Source: Onchocerca lupi
Taxonomy: Eukaryota > Nematoda > Chromadorea > Rhabditida > Onchocercidae
Assembly: GCA_028564675.1 (NCBI GenBank)
Contig: JAOVVO010000144.1
Location: forward strand, 1-64,000
DNA length: 64,000 nt
Reading direction: 5' to 3'
Of this stretch, positions 12,190 through 23,400 are shown in pieces; the first letter of the stretch is position 1; each line of letters opens with the position of its first letter. Under the pieces are notes generated by a model, which saw only the letters and a program-made list of their open reading frames with translations, did not search any database and was not told the origin of the DNA. The translations under genes were made by a program, and so were the position numbers.

Positions 12190-14394
12190 TATGAGATTAG
12201 AGTTAAAATAACATAACATACTTCAAATAAAAAGCGAATTATAATCATTTGCTATCAAAAGACAAAATCTATAAAAGGATTTGATATCATGGAACGACCT
12301 GATAAGTGTCAGATAATCGTCGTCCATGATTTATCCATAATCATTTATGATCAACAATTATTAAAAGATAAAACTCATGGAAAAATTCGTTAACATTTAT
12401 TCGTTTATTTATTTTATTTTTAAAAAAAGTATTTACTGCTTATCTAACTGATAATTAAAATTGCACAAAGAATGACAAATATGAGAAATGTCATAATTCA
12501 TCGCATTTTGTTCATTTGAACTACGGTTGTCGGTTAGTCTACAAATATCCGAATTATTTTCTCATCCGCTGAACTATTTTTCAATTAGTTTTTATTATTT
12601 CTTTTATTTGGAATTGAAACTTACTATTCCGCCGACATTCAGATCAATTGACGTCTATTTCCTCTTTTCCATTCGATCAATTCTACTAATGGCCTCTGCT
12701 AAATTTGTTGCCTTATATTCTCACTTAATCTCTGAAAATGATCCAAACGGTCATGTAATGATTTCGGATGACTGCAGATAATGTAGAATTGTTATCGAAC
12801 TTGGACTTGACACTCAGTTAACTTGATTCTGGAATAATAAGCCGAATGATCAATATGCTTTGACAACAATGCTGCAAATATAGTCTCGAGAAGGTGACAA
12901 AAACTGTGATTGAATGATAGGATTGCAAATGAGTTATCAATTATCATCCCTGATAGTAATTATCAGAAAGTCAACAGATGGACTGATATTATATTTTTTA
13001 ATTATTAAGAAGACTGCAGAAACAAATGATGTAATTCACGATGCGATGGTTGCTTTTGCATTCTTCGTATGTTCTTTTGTCCTTCAAACTGGCTTTTTCA
13101 TTTCAAATATACCCATCCAATTCGTCATTTTACTTTCCTTTCTTCCATTTCCGCCACTCATTCCTTGTCATTTCTACTTCGCATCACTGCAGCATTAGGT
13201 AACTGTTTATCAATTATCACTATCATTATCACTCTTCTCCTGCTTACAGTAGTCTCTTGTTTATATCATCCGATTTATCAACAAATGAACTCAATGTAAA
13301 TTTCATTCCGGCAAAAATCTCCGACTGTTTCAGCTAAGTTCGATAAATTAGTCATGTTGAAAATGCTGTATTAAACTGAAACATTCACTTGCTCATTAGT
13401 TCATTTCAATTACCATAGGACTACCAATTTTCTCCACTCCTGATAGCAGATTTACATGCAAACTGTCGTAATATCCATAAAATCGATTAGGAGTCTGATT
13501 ATGAATCAGATGCTTATGAGCTACTTCTATAATCAATATAAAATGAAAAATAAAATTCTGAAAATTAAACCTTTGCATTCTGAAATAGCAATATGAAGAG
13601 TTTATTTGATGGTAAACAAAAAAAAAAAAAAAATAAGTAAGTGAAATATCGATTATCAGATTGATAAATCAAGTTTCATATAATAATTTGAGCATAGGTC
13701 ATTTAATAGAACATTAGAAAAAATAAGAATTAAAAATTCATAATATTTGCATACGCTGGGATAGAAAGGAAAATTTGAAATATGACTTATATTATTATCC
13801 TTTTTCATTATATGGACGCAATTTTGAAATTATTTTATAAAATATATGAAGCGTTCGATAACATTGAGACTATAAAAAGAATAGCGATTTCCTCGGCATC
13901 GATGGAATAATATTTTTTAGAAAAAGTCAGATTATGGTGGAAATGATAAGGAATAAATTTTCCCATTACAGACTTTTTTGGCATGATTTTGAAAAGTTCC
14001 GGAAAATGTTTGGGGGCTATATTTACTCAGTAAATTACAAATTACCTGTAAAAAGGATTAGGAATTAAGAAGACGATAGAAACGATAATTTAATTCAGAA
14101 CATTTCAATATTCATGGCCGACACCATTTATGTTGTCGAAAGCATGAACTGAATTGTTTCTATCGATTGTCTCACTGCATAACTGACATAAATTCGTATC
14201 ATTTTTTTATGAGAAAGATTTAGATAAATGGTCAACCTAAATTAGTTATTTGCATGGAAAGGCCAGTGCCAAAATATTTTAGTATTAAGAGCGATATGAA
14301 GTTTGGACTCAGAAAACGACATTTAGTACAAGTTATTTGTTAATGAATACATGATGAAAAACTTAAAGCTTATGAATTTGGGAAAATTGACAAA
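12190..14394. other. Intergenic, P450 pseudogene to Kunitz gene
   Basis: No gene is recognised. It contains dispersed-repeat copy B at 13231-13318 and a poly(A) run near 13618. Open frames at 12527-12781 and 12914-13198 are hydrophobic AT-driven translations without family motifs. Confidence 0.5.
13231..13318 (+). repeat. Dispersed repeat, copy B (downstream of P450 pseudogene)
   Basis: Partner of 7826-7912; see that entry for the shared phrases. Confidence 0.6.
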
Positions 14395-15881
14395 TCACTG
14401 ACAACAATATGCAAATACTTCCTGCTGGAAACATTTACTGTTCTCGGGACAAAACTTGTCGCTGCAAGTTTTCCCCAGTAATGTATAATTGAAACTTCCA
14501 CTGTCGAACTTCACTAATTCTCCCTTCATGCAAGAGGGACTGGAATTTTTCGCGAACATTTCTGCAATTTCATTTCCTCTTAACAATATAGGTAAATAAT
14601 AAGTGTGCATAATGTAGTTAGTGATAAATAGAAGCATCGATGTATTCTCGAGATTCAGGCCAATGTTTCAACCTCGATTTGTCCTTCAAGTAATGGATCT
14701 ATGAAGAAGTATTCAAACGGAAATGATACTGGAAGCAAATACCTTCAGTTTTTTTGGGACAACAAATCCCGAAGAATGCCAAATGTTTGCATGTGTACTT
14801 CTCAGGACATGAATCGACGGCTGGCCCAGAACAGATTACCGTATTACTTTCATTATCTCCATATGCTTTCGCTTTTAATGCACACGAGCCATAATCTTCT
14901 GAAACCATCAAGAGTTGTTACTTTTGTCTGGTAAACCTACAAAGCTTTCTTCAAGTGACTAATTAGCAGTTCTTGTCCTATCGAAAGAAATACTTGAATG
15001 AGAGTAGAATGGAAACAATCTAGTATTTTATTTATTGATTCATTTCACTTAAAGAAAATGGAAATTTTCATAAAGCCTTACCTGGAATGCAATTTTTTCT
15101 ACATGCTTTAATCGTTGAGAAACGATTTTCATTGCCACCGCAGCCTTCGTATCGAAATGGCAGGCACTGGTCTGTTTCATTATCGAAATAGAACTAAAAC
15201 TTTTCTTTTGATTTTATCATTTATCACAACTCCGAGAAATATTTCCTAAAAATCAAAAATATTTTGAAAGCAAGTAATCTTTACTCATTCCAAAAATTAA
15301 AACAAGCATGTATTGACATATGTTTTTGAAATCTTTCAAAACAAGCATATATCTCATGAAAAAGAAAGAAAGAAAAAAAATCACAACAAACATGTATTGA
15401 TTTATGCTTTTGAAATCATTGTTTCTGAAAATGAAAAATAAAAAAAAAACATTAAAGAAAGGAGCAAATATCGATGTTTACCGCAATTATCGGCTTCGAA
15501 CCGTTCTCGCAGTGATATCCACCATCTTTAATTGTGTTACAATCGCTAGGGATGCTAAAATATAGCATGATACATGATGGTTTTATGATGGTAATATAAA
15601 CATTGGACTTGCTGTGAGCATATGGCCCAGCCAACAAGTAGCATATCATATCAGTCTGAGCCTTGGCTTTGGACCTGTCCTCAATTATTTGCGTTTTTTC
15701 TCTTTGGTACTACTTCTCTTTTAACATTTTTCAAATACAACCACATCTGGTCCGTGAAATAATGATAATTAGCGCCGATGACATATTTCTACAAAATTAT
15801 AAACTAGGATTGTAAATAAATTTACCAATTAGTGCCAGTTGCCCAAATCAATATGAGCAAAAAACTAAATAGTCTGATCAT
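14395..15881 (-). CDS. Secreted Kunitz plus two lustrin-like cysteine-rich domains
   Basis: Five exons (15826-15881, 15482-15554, 15082-15193, 14743-14898, 14395-14561) give 187 residues with consistent phases. A signal peptide starts at 15881 (MIRLFSFLLILIWATG). Next comes one Kunitz/BPTI domain at about residues 23-77: DGGYHC, FYFDNETDQC, FRYEGCGGNENRF and ACRKNC, with all six cysteines. Two CC-ending cysteine-rich modules follow (CPEKYTC...GICC and CPENSKC...AYCC), like the lustrin-type repeats that accompany Kunitz domains in nematode secreted proteins. The residue after the second cysteine, the protease-contacting P1 position, is glutamate rather than lysine or arginine. The second-to-third cysteine spacing is 18 instead of the usual 15 or so. 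A trypsin-inhibitor role is therefore unlikely; cuticle, matrix or another protease target is possible. There is no membrane anchor. Confidence 0.87.
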
Positions 15882-16473
15882 ATGAAATAGATTTGTGACT
15901 TTATTTCGGCCACTACTTAAGTCTATCGATCCTGAAAACGAATGTTTGTGAAAGTTTCTTAAAATAGGAAAACTTCAATACTGTAAACTTCAATACAGTT
16001 TGCGAGTTTAATCGAGAAATATTCTTCCACTTCCATCTTCTCAAGCAAAATGCGAAAAAGGAGCATTAATTGCGGCGAGAAAGATCCGGTTGAAAAGACT
16101 AATAGCACCAGATCAGTCTCCGATTTGGAACTTTTCAGCAGAAATTCCGATGATGTCCATGAGATCATCTGAACATCGAACTCATTCCACTTGAAACAAA
16201 CTTCAAATCTAACCTTTCATTAATTAAGTTTAAGACATGCGCTGTTAACCTTATATGTATGTCCATGACTAGGAATGAACGAAGAAAAGAAACTTTGACA
16301 GGAAATTTTCCTTTTTTGGCAGCATGTATCTTTATTGATCTGATGTAAGAATTCAGTGCATGTAAAGAGAAAGGTGCATGTAATTACTCTTTTCTCATCA
16401 TATGCAAAATACTGGTTTATACTTGCAGTGCAGCACAATTGTTTATGTTTCATTAAGATCAGGAAGGCAAAGG

Positions 16474-16683
16474 GAACTTCTGCGGGTCAACCAGATTCAT
16501 CCACTTGCTAGATAGGAACTTTTGCGGGTCAACCAGGTTCATCCACTTGCTAGATAGGAACTTTTGCGGGTCAACCAGATTCATCCACTTGCTAGATAGG
16601 AACTTCTGCGGGTCAACCAGGTTCATCCACTTGCTAGATAGGAACTTTTGCGGGTCAACCAGGTTTGCCCACCTGCTAGACAC
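16474..16683. repeat. 42-base minisatellite, five copies
   Basis: Unit starts at 16474, 16516, 16558, 16600 and 16642, each beginning gaacttytgcgggtcaacca. Copies differ by one or two bases except the last, whose 3' part diverges. Because 42 is a multiple of 3, the array is open on both strands (14-residue units SSKWMNLVDPQKFL on minus, LLDRNFCGSTRFIH on plus). No flanking coding evidence was found. Confidence 0.95.
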
Positions 16684-17686
16684 CTGCTGAAGGAAGCCAT
16701 GAAGTAGATTGCTACATGAAAAGAATCACTGGTAACACTGTATACAGAATATCTGAATTATGCAAATCATACAAAATAATCGCTATCGTGTTCTTCTCTG
16801 CATTTAGCAATCATTTTGAAAATGGTTGTTTGTTTGCAGTTGCAAGGAAAGAAGGTGCATGCATGCATGATTTGCGTTGATGATGATGAAAATTAGTGCA
16901 TAATAGCTCCAATCAGGTGCTGCTCAACCGATAATTGGAATCAAAACAGATAGGTTTTTGAAAAGTAGAAATATTTATCTTCAAATTGACTTTTTTATTT
17001 CAGAATACAGCCATCTCTTCATTTTACCTTTTTTTGCCACACTCATCACACCACCGTCAATTACTTTATATCGACCTCGGTGTCAACTATCTAACCAACC
17101 TCTCGTCGTCTGATCGTCAGTCAAATTGATCAACAATTTGATTGATCAACGTACGTCACGTGTCGTCACTGGTACATACTTTTAAGTTGTCCAAACAAGT
17201 CGAACTTCACATACTCATAAATTTCTATATCAATCCAAAATATCCACAATCGTGAAGCACAACCAAAAATGTCAAGAAGAGATGAACACTTCGTATTATC
17301 TAAGCTGACTTTAGCAAAATTCGACAATCGTTTAGCTAGTTTATTGCAAAAAATCTTGCGCAAAGAAATCAAATTTCCAATATTTTATTTTATTTGTAGC
17401 AGCAAATATAGTATTTACCCAGGATAAAGTACGAGGAATAAATGCATCGATAAATGAAAGAACATTTAATGGAGAAAAAATTAAACTTCAAGTCTTTCAA
17501 AAGTTCCGTATGATGAATATGACGAATAGTCTTTCTTTTTTTTGAAATGAATAAATCCTCACTGAATCTGAAGATATGGTATACATTCAATTTTATTTCT
17601 ATAGATTAAATTTCATTTCTATCAGAATGGGCTGATCTATCTTTACTTTAGTTCCATTAATTTGAGAGGAAAAGAATTAGAAGTTG

Positions 17687-17738
17687 CAAAGGATTCTGAT
17701 CAGTCCTAAAAGTTGCAAAGGATTCTGATCAGTCCTAA
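17687..17738. repeat. Tandem duplication of about 28 bases
   Basis: The phrase aagttgcaaaggattctgat plus cagtccta occurs twice in direct succession without visible divergence, so it is recent. Confidence 0.85.
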
Positions 17739-18714
17739 AAAAGGGTACTGGAAACAAGGAAATAATACTGAAATATACTGAAATAACAGAAATTAAATAA
17801 ATAAAACATAGAGAAAATAAATATAGAAATCAAGAGATGAAGCCTGTTAAATGCCAATGCACTGAAATAAATGTGGAAAATTGTAATATCTAAAAATTGA
17901 AAGATAGATTCCATCACTTTTATTCTAAAAATCCAACAATTTCCAATCATTCTAAGCACCGACTTTTGTCATTCACAACCAATTTTGGGCAAAATTTAGA
18001 ACTTTCAGATAAATTAGTCATCTCCATCTTATCATAGTAAGGGGGCAAATGAAACAAATTGAGTAACGCAAGTCTCACGAAAGCTTGCTAAACCAACAAA
18101 TAGCTAATCTAGATATTCAAGCTCTTCAATCCAGTTTACTACTATAATTCCATGCATGCTTAATGTTGTAGTGAGAAAGATCTTAACTGAATGCGGTCGG
18201 CCGTCCTCCAACAGCAAGTAAACATAAGAAAACAAGAACTTGTAGTAGTAATATAATAAAGAATATAAGAGAAAAGATCTAAATAAATTTCGAATTAAAG
18301 CATAATTCAAGAAAGCGAATAAAATCCAGATGCTTACATGAAATCAGAGAATGCATGGGAAAAGCAATAAAAGAAATAAGAAAAATTAAATTCATGAAAT
18401 GGTTATGAAGTCTCTCCAAAACATACAATTATATCTACCAAATTTATACTGATATTTAGCTTTAATGATTTTATATATCAAGACTATTCCTTCTTCAAGG
18501 CATCTTCCAAATATATTCTCTATTAGCTCATAAAGATCAAAGATAACAATAAGTTTAGGTTACATTCTGCAAAATATTAATGAGAAACACCTGCTGACAT
18601 AACATGTGTGTTGCAAGGGATATGATAGAAATATAACACAAACTGCATTTCAGTACATGATTTGGATATCATTATATGCCAAGCAAAAAGATAAAGTAGA
18701 CATCACTGCATACT

Positions 18715-21118
18715 TTAAATAACATTTCCAACCATAACAGTAGACTTCAGCTGATAATTTGGTGATTGTTGAATCGATTGTCCACAATGAGAGCATGTCT
18801 GAATCTCAGCATTGTCTACTCGAGAATTAATCGTTTCAGTCTAAAAAAAAAAAAAAAGAACTATTTCCGAGTCATGACTTAAAATCGAGCCTGAAATCGC
18901 ATCTGAAACAATTTATAAGGACAAAAACAGAATAACGTGGAAGTAATGAAATAGAATTTCTAGGCATCAAGCATTTGTGATTTAGTCACTATTGGTATAT
19001 CATGATTGAGAAGTGCATTATATTGAAGAATTAAAAACCTATTTCGCAACTGATTTTTTGTAATATATACCTGATATTCTGAGAGACATATGTTTCTAGA
19101 TGTAACAGAACATGTATACGGTGGAGGAGGAGAGTTCGTTTGCAATTGGTAAACATGATGTCTTGGTTCACTATATCGTTTTGATGCTGATTTTGTAGCG
19201 TTAGACCATGAATTATTTTCTGACCTTGTTAAGCCATGCTGCAAAGATCTAGAAAGCAAAGTTTGGTAAATCTGAAATTAAAAGAATTAAATCGCCAATA
19301 AAATCTGCATCAGTTAGACTATACCTTCTCAAATTCTCCACACGATCTTTAGTCAGTGGAGATCCACGATAAATCATATGACGTACATCTTGATTCGATA
19401 CTGCCGGCACCATTTCAATTATTTCACGTTGACAATTAAAAATGGCTTGACAATTTCGAGCCAAATCTTGATAAGCATCCGCTATGCCCTGCAAAACAAA
19501 AGTGATTCATAAAAAACGAAACTGTAGAATGTGTAATTAAAACAATATACAGGCTCCATCATCTGGTTCCTACTTGTATCTGATGTTAGGAACAAATGTA
19601 CAATTCCGATTCGTTATTTTCATTTTTTGATAACTTATGTCATTTAGGTCATTCATCTTTAATGCGCAGTCCCGCTATTGTGTTTTAATTTTCGAAAAGT
19701 TTAACAAAAATGAAACAGAACAGCAGCTCTAACCTGCATACCATTCCGGAATCTGAACATCTTCACAACTTCCATTTCAGCTCGAAGATCAGACAAAGTA
19801 TGTTCAGCTTGCTCCCTTGAGACTTTGATCTGGAAAGAAACTTGGAAGTACAAAAAAGTTGTCTTTAAAAAATCCCATTTTATATATTTTTTGCATTATC
19901 AAAATAGGCATTGTTCTCGGTAACAACTGCGTCAATTAAAATTTCAAATGAAATAGCTATTACCTCTTCAAGTTTCTGTTTCAGCAAATAAATGTCACCA
20001 CCGCGACGCTGTCTGAAGAATGAAACGCCCTTCTCAATCTCTCGTTTCAACTTTCTTTCTTTTTCTTCCAAATCCATCACATTTCTTTCCGCATCTTTCA
20101 CCGCTCGCTCTGAATCTGCTATTTTTTGCAGTTGCTAAAAATGCAAACATAAATGGAGATTTAATTGCAAGACAAAAAATAAGTGAGTAAATAACTTTTT
20201 ACGGACAGCAGAATATTTCGAGGCTCATTTACCAAAGCATTAGTTTGTTCAGTCTTTTATTAATAGATTTCAGAGAACAATAAAAAACTGATTATACCTG
20301 TACATAATGCATATACTGTCGAACAAACTGTAATTCTTTATCAATGAATATTTCATAAAGCTGCCTGGTTTGTTGCATAACATCATCAATAGCTGCATTA
20401 CTTGCATTATGCGCCCACATAGCCAACGATTCTACACCACGACGTTGCGATTCGGTAATTTTTGTCATTAATTTTCTGGAAAAGATTCCATTGGTCTCAT
20501 TTTGCGACTACTTTGAAAATATTACCAAAACTATCTGCACATTCAGTGATGCGTGCTTTTAGTGATAATGTAAATTGTTCATCCGAACAGCCCATCAAAT
20601 CACATTTTGTTCATCGTCCAATTAGACACTGAGTGAGGGAAACGTCTATTCTTTGTCAATCGGTATTCTGATTTTTAAAATGAAATTTCATTTAACCCTT
20701 AAATAAAAGTTAAATGAAGTTCCATTTTAAAAATTAACTGAATAAAATAACAACATAATGCTTGTCACAATACGTAGAGAACCGCAAATTCCTTTAAAAA
20801 AAGCACATACCCTGTAGCGGACAAATCCAGCAATGCTGACTGAATTGATCCTGCGTCGCCAAGAATACTGCCAGTTTGAAGAAATTGTGATAATTTACCA
20901 AACGAAGTGGTCCGGCGTCCTTTAAAGTCTATTTTTTAAAAATTATTTGATTAAACAATCATTTGAAGAAAATAAAAGACTACGAAGATAATTGAATTTT
21001 GAAACACCTCACTAAGAGGAATGCTAGAAAAACAAGATTCAAACAAACTTCGAAATGATCTATTTGTTTTATCATTACTACTACTGCTGCTGCTAACATT
21101 GCTATTGTCGTTGTTCAT
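18715..21118 (-). CDS. BAR-like coiled-coil protein with Pil1/eisosome-like layout
   Basis: Eight exons (21013-21118, 20811-20928, 20298-20475, 19964-20134, 19734-19829, 19325-19488, 19071-19248, 18715-18840) give 378 residues with every phase consistent. The start at 21118 precedes a Ser/Asn-rich leader. Then come FGKLSQFLQTGS, KITESQRRGVESLAMWAHNA, a long charged helical stretch (ERNVMDLEEKERKLKREIEK), a break at RQRRGGD, and more helix through FRNGMQGIADAYQDLARNCQ. The tail is polar with a PPPPY motif and a CSHCGQ pair. Three long amphipathic helices suggest a BAR dimer that bends membranes. Order and spacing of blocks resemble fungal Pil1/Lsp1 (N-terminal LSQL, ERR..A..L..W, Q(F/Y)...Y, K.E.LEQEL, then FNYQFD..I), but this comparison is by eye. 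Other BAR families such as CIBAR/FAM92 are alternatives. Gene structure is firm; the family assignment is tentative. Confidence 0.72.
20671..20734. repeat. 26-base inverted repeat, short loop
   Basis: Arms 20671-20696 and 20709-20734 pair with two mismatches around a 12-base loop. It lies in intron 2 of the BAR-like gene. Confidence 0.85.
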
Positions 21119-23400
21119 TACTGGTAAAGCGGAACATGAATGCCTGAATAAAAAAATTGCTGAGAAGGCATTAAATTTAGTTCAGTTCAAAAATACGGTA
21201 TAAAATTTCACAGAAAAATCGGGAAGAAGCAGGGTGAGCATTGATATATGAAAGTACTATAATCCCGTGATAAGAATCTATAAAATCATATCCTTTTTTC
21301 TGATTTATGCAAATCCGAATTTTTTGTCAAGGATAGTTTCGCTGCACAATATCTCTCCATCTATGCAACTCTCCTGCACAATAGAAAGTAAACCATAGTA
21401 TACTGTAAGAAATGCAATTTTTCAAAGTATTGCATTTTTACAAAGCAATGATGATGAAATGCCGATATTATACGCTAATGGCATTCCCTTCTAACAAAAT
21501 TTGAAGTAACCTTTGGGAAGGTCGCATTGAAAGATTATTCATTGCCATATACAATCTGTATCAAGTGATTTCAGTGAATGATTCAAAATATATTTTGGTC
21601 GGAATGAATGAATGATATAAACAGATATATATCAGTAAAAAGGTGCAATTACCTGCAATAAGCAGGATGCAATCCCCTGCAATGAAAAGCATTAATACGA
21701 ATATGTTGCTAGCATCAAGTTTGAATCGCTAACCATTCACGTTCCAACATTTTTGCAGTTCAAAATACAACAGCAGAAAGAACATCCACAACATGCGATA
21801 TCGGAAGAAATTGGAAATTTGGAAAGAAAAGGGAAAAGGGACAAGAAATGACGAATCGATTAACACAAATGACCTTTCGCTGTCATGCCAATCAATATTC
21901 AAATACTATTAAGCAACAAACCCATTTGTTTGAAGGACTCTGTCCATGCGGTCAGTTACTGCGAGGAGAGAATGTGTATATGATAAAGGAGGAGACAAAA
22001 GTATGACAAAGGTCAAAGAAAAAATCGATTAAAGTAAATGTAATACATATTAGATGGTCACTATATCACGCAGATGTTATTAAAGTGATTGTCAATTTTT
22101 TAAATATCCTGTTATTTCAGCTTTTAGGATATGCAAAGTTAAATCCAAAAGATTGATAATCACTTTAATAACATCTGCGTAATACAGTGAACCCGTTATA
22201 AAGATTACCTTATCTGATTTCTCAAATCAGTGGAAACAAACCTTCCTATCTCTATAATGAATCGATGCAAAGTGACCATTTAGGGACGGAAGAGATTCTG
22301 TTCCTAAGAAGTGCTCACTACCATTAGCATGGTTAATATATTGCTCGTAAAGTCAATCCATTAGAAATTGTAGATATTACTGCTCAGATCTTAAATATTA
22401 ATAAAAAGGAGTTCGTCTTATCTTTATCATTATTATCATCGATCAAAAATTTAATTCATCTAGAAGAAAGTAAGAAAATACAATAACAATGGATATTACT
22501 AAAATGTGCATAAAAATCAACCTTCAGATGCTATTTAAAAACCTGGAATATATTATCACATATTCATTGGTCCAAATAAATAAAGGAGTACCAGATAACG
22601 GATAAATTGAATATTATAATTATCACTTCATTTCCCTATGTTACACATTCTTTCATTAACTCCTTGTTACTCATATCAATTCTGAAAGATAGTATTCTTT
22701 ATTTTCGGAGTTTTAACTGCAGGTTCAAAGACATGCTTTTTTATACTAAATTTCCAATTAGATAGTCATAAAAAGATTTTGAATCATTCCACAAAGTGAA
22801 TTCAGCCATTATATACCAGAATAAATTTCGACAAGCATAGATGACATGTGACACAGTATTAACATCTGATTTTTCAGTGATCAACGTGACAAAAAATTAA
22901 ACATATCACAATTCTAAAAAATTTTTACACTGTAATGAAGCTGAGGAAAAAGAAAAAATTTTGATATGTGTTAGAACTAAACAATAAATATCTCCTTCAA
23001 TGAATACTTATGCATTTTGAAGATAAATGTTGTACATCGCATTTTAAGACTTCGGAGTAAAGAACTTTGTTAAGTGGTCGCACTCAATGTGTTCGATTCA
23101 TTTCGACTAATAACTAATGACTATTTAACTAATGCTGTGTCAAAGATGTTTATCATCATCTAAGTTATTTCTCTCCAAAATAAAAAAAAAAAAAAAAGAA
23201 AAGGAAAAAGCAAAAAAAGCAAAAGAAGTGATTATGAGCAACATGAACGATTTTTACCACAAATCGAGCTAGTTCCAAAAGTATCTGTAAGAAAAAGAAA
23301 TAAGACGAAGAAATTTCTAACAATTGTAAGTCATTTTCATAAAAGTCTAAGATATTTTTGTTGTTTTATCTTCAGCATTATGCTATTCGTCTTCTCGATA
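21119..23400. other. Intergenic, BAR-like gene to rpe
   Basis: No gene is recognised. It holds an inverted repeat at 22069-22179 and a poly(A)-rich tract near 23180-23215. The 2.3 kb gap argues against an operon between the two same-strand neighbours. Confidence 0.5.
22069..22179. repeat. 27-base inverted repeat with 57-base spacer
   Basis: The arm cgcagatgttattaaagtga plus ttgtcaa at 22069 is matched in inverse at 22153-22179 with one mismatch. No target duplication or transposase is visible. Confidence 0.85.

Larger units (their letters stand above)
15882..18714. other. Intergenic with minisatellite
   Basis: Apart from the 42-base minisatellite and a short duplication at 17687-17738, no coding region is recognised. 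Minus-strand frames at 15959-16168 and 16220-16453 have fairly normal composition but no detectable family, signal peptide or partner exons. Confidence 0.5.

Noticed and set aside
15959..16453. Two minus-strand frames that look moderately protein-like
   Set aside because: No signal peptide, family block or consistent splice partners with the Kunitz gene or with each other.
21021..21203. Plus-strand frame with a hydrophobic poly-Leu segment
   Set aside because: It is the complement of the Ser/Asn-rich first exon of the BAR-like gene.
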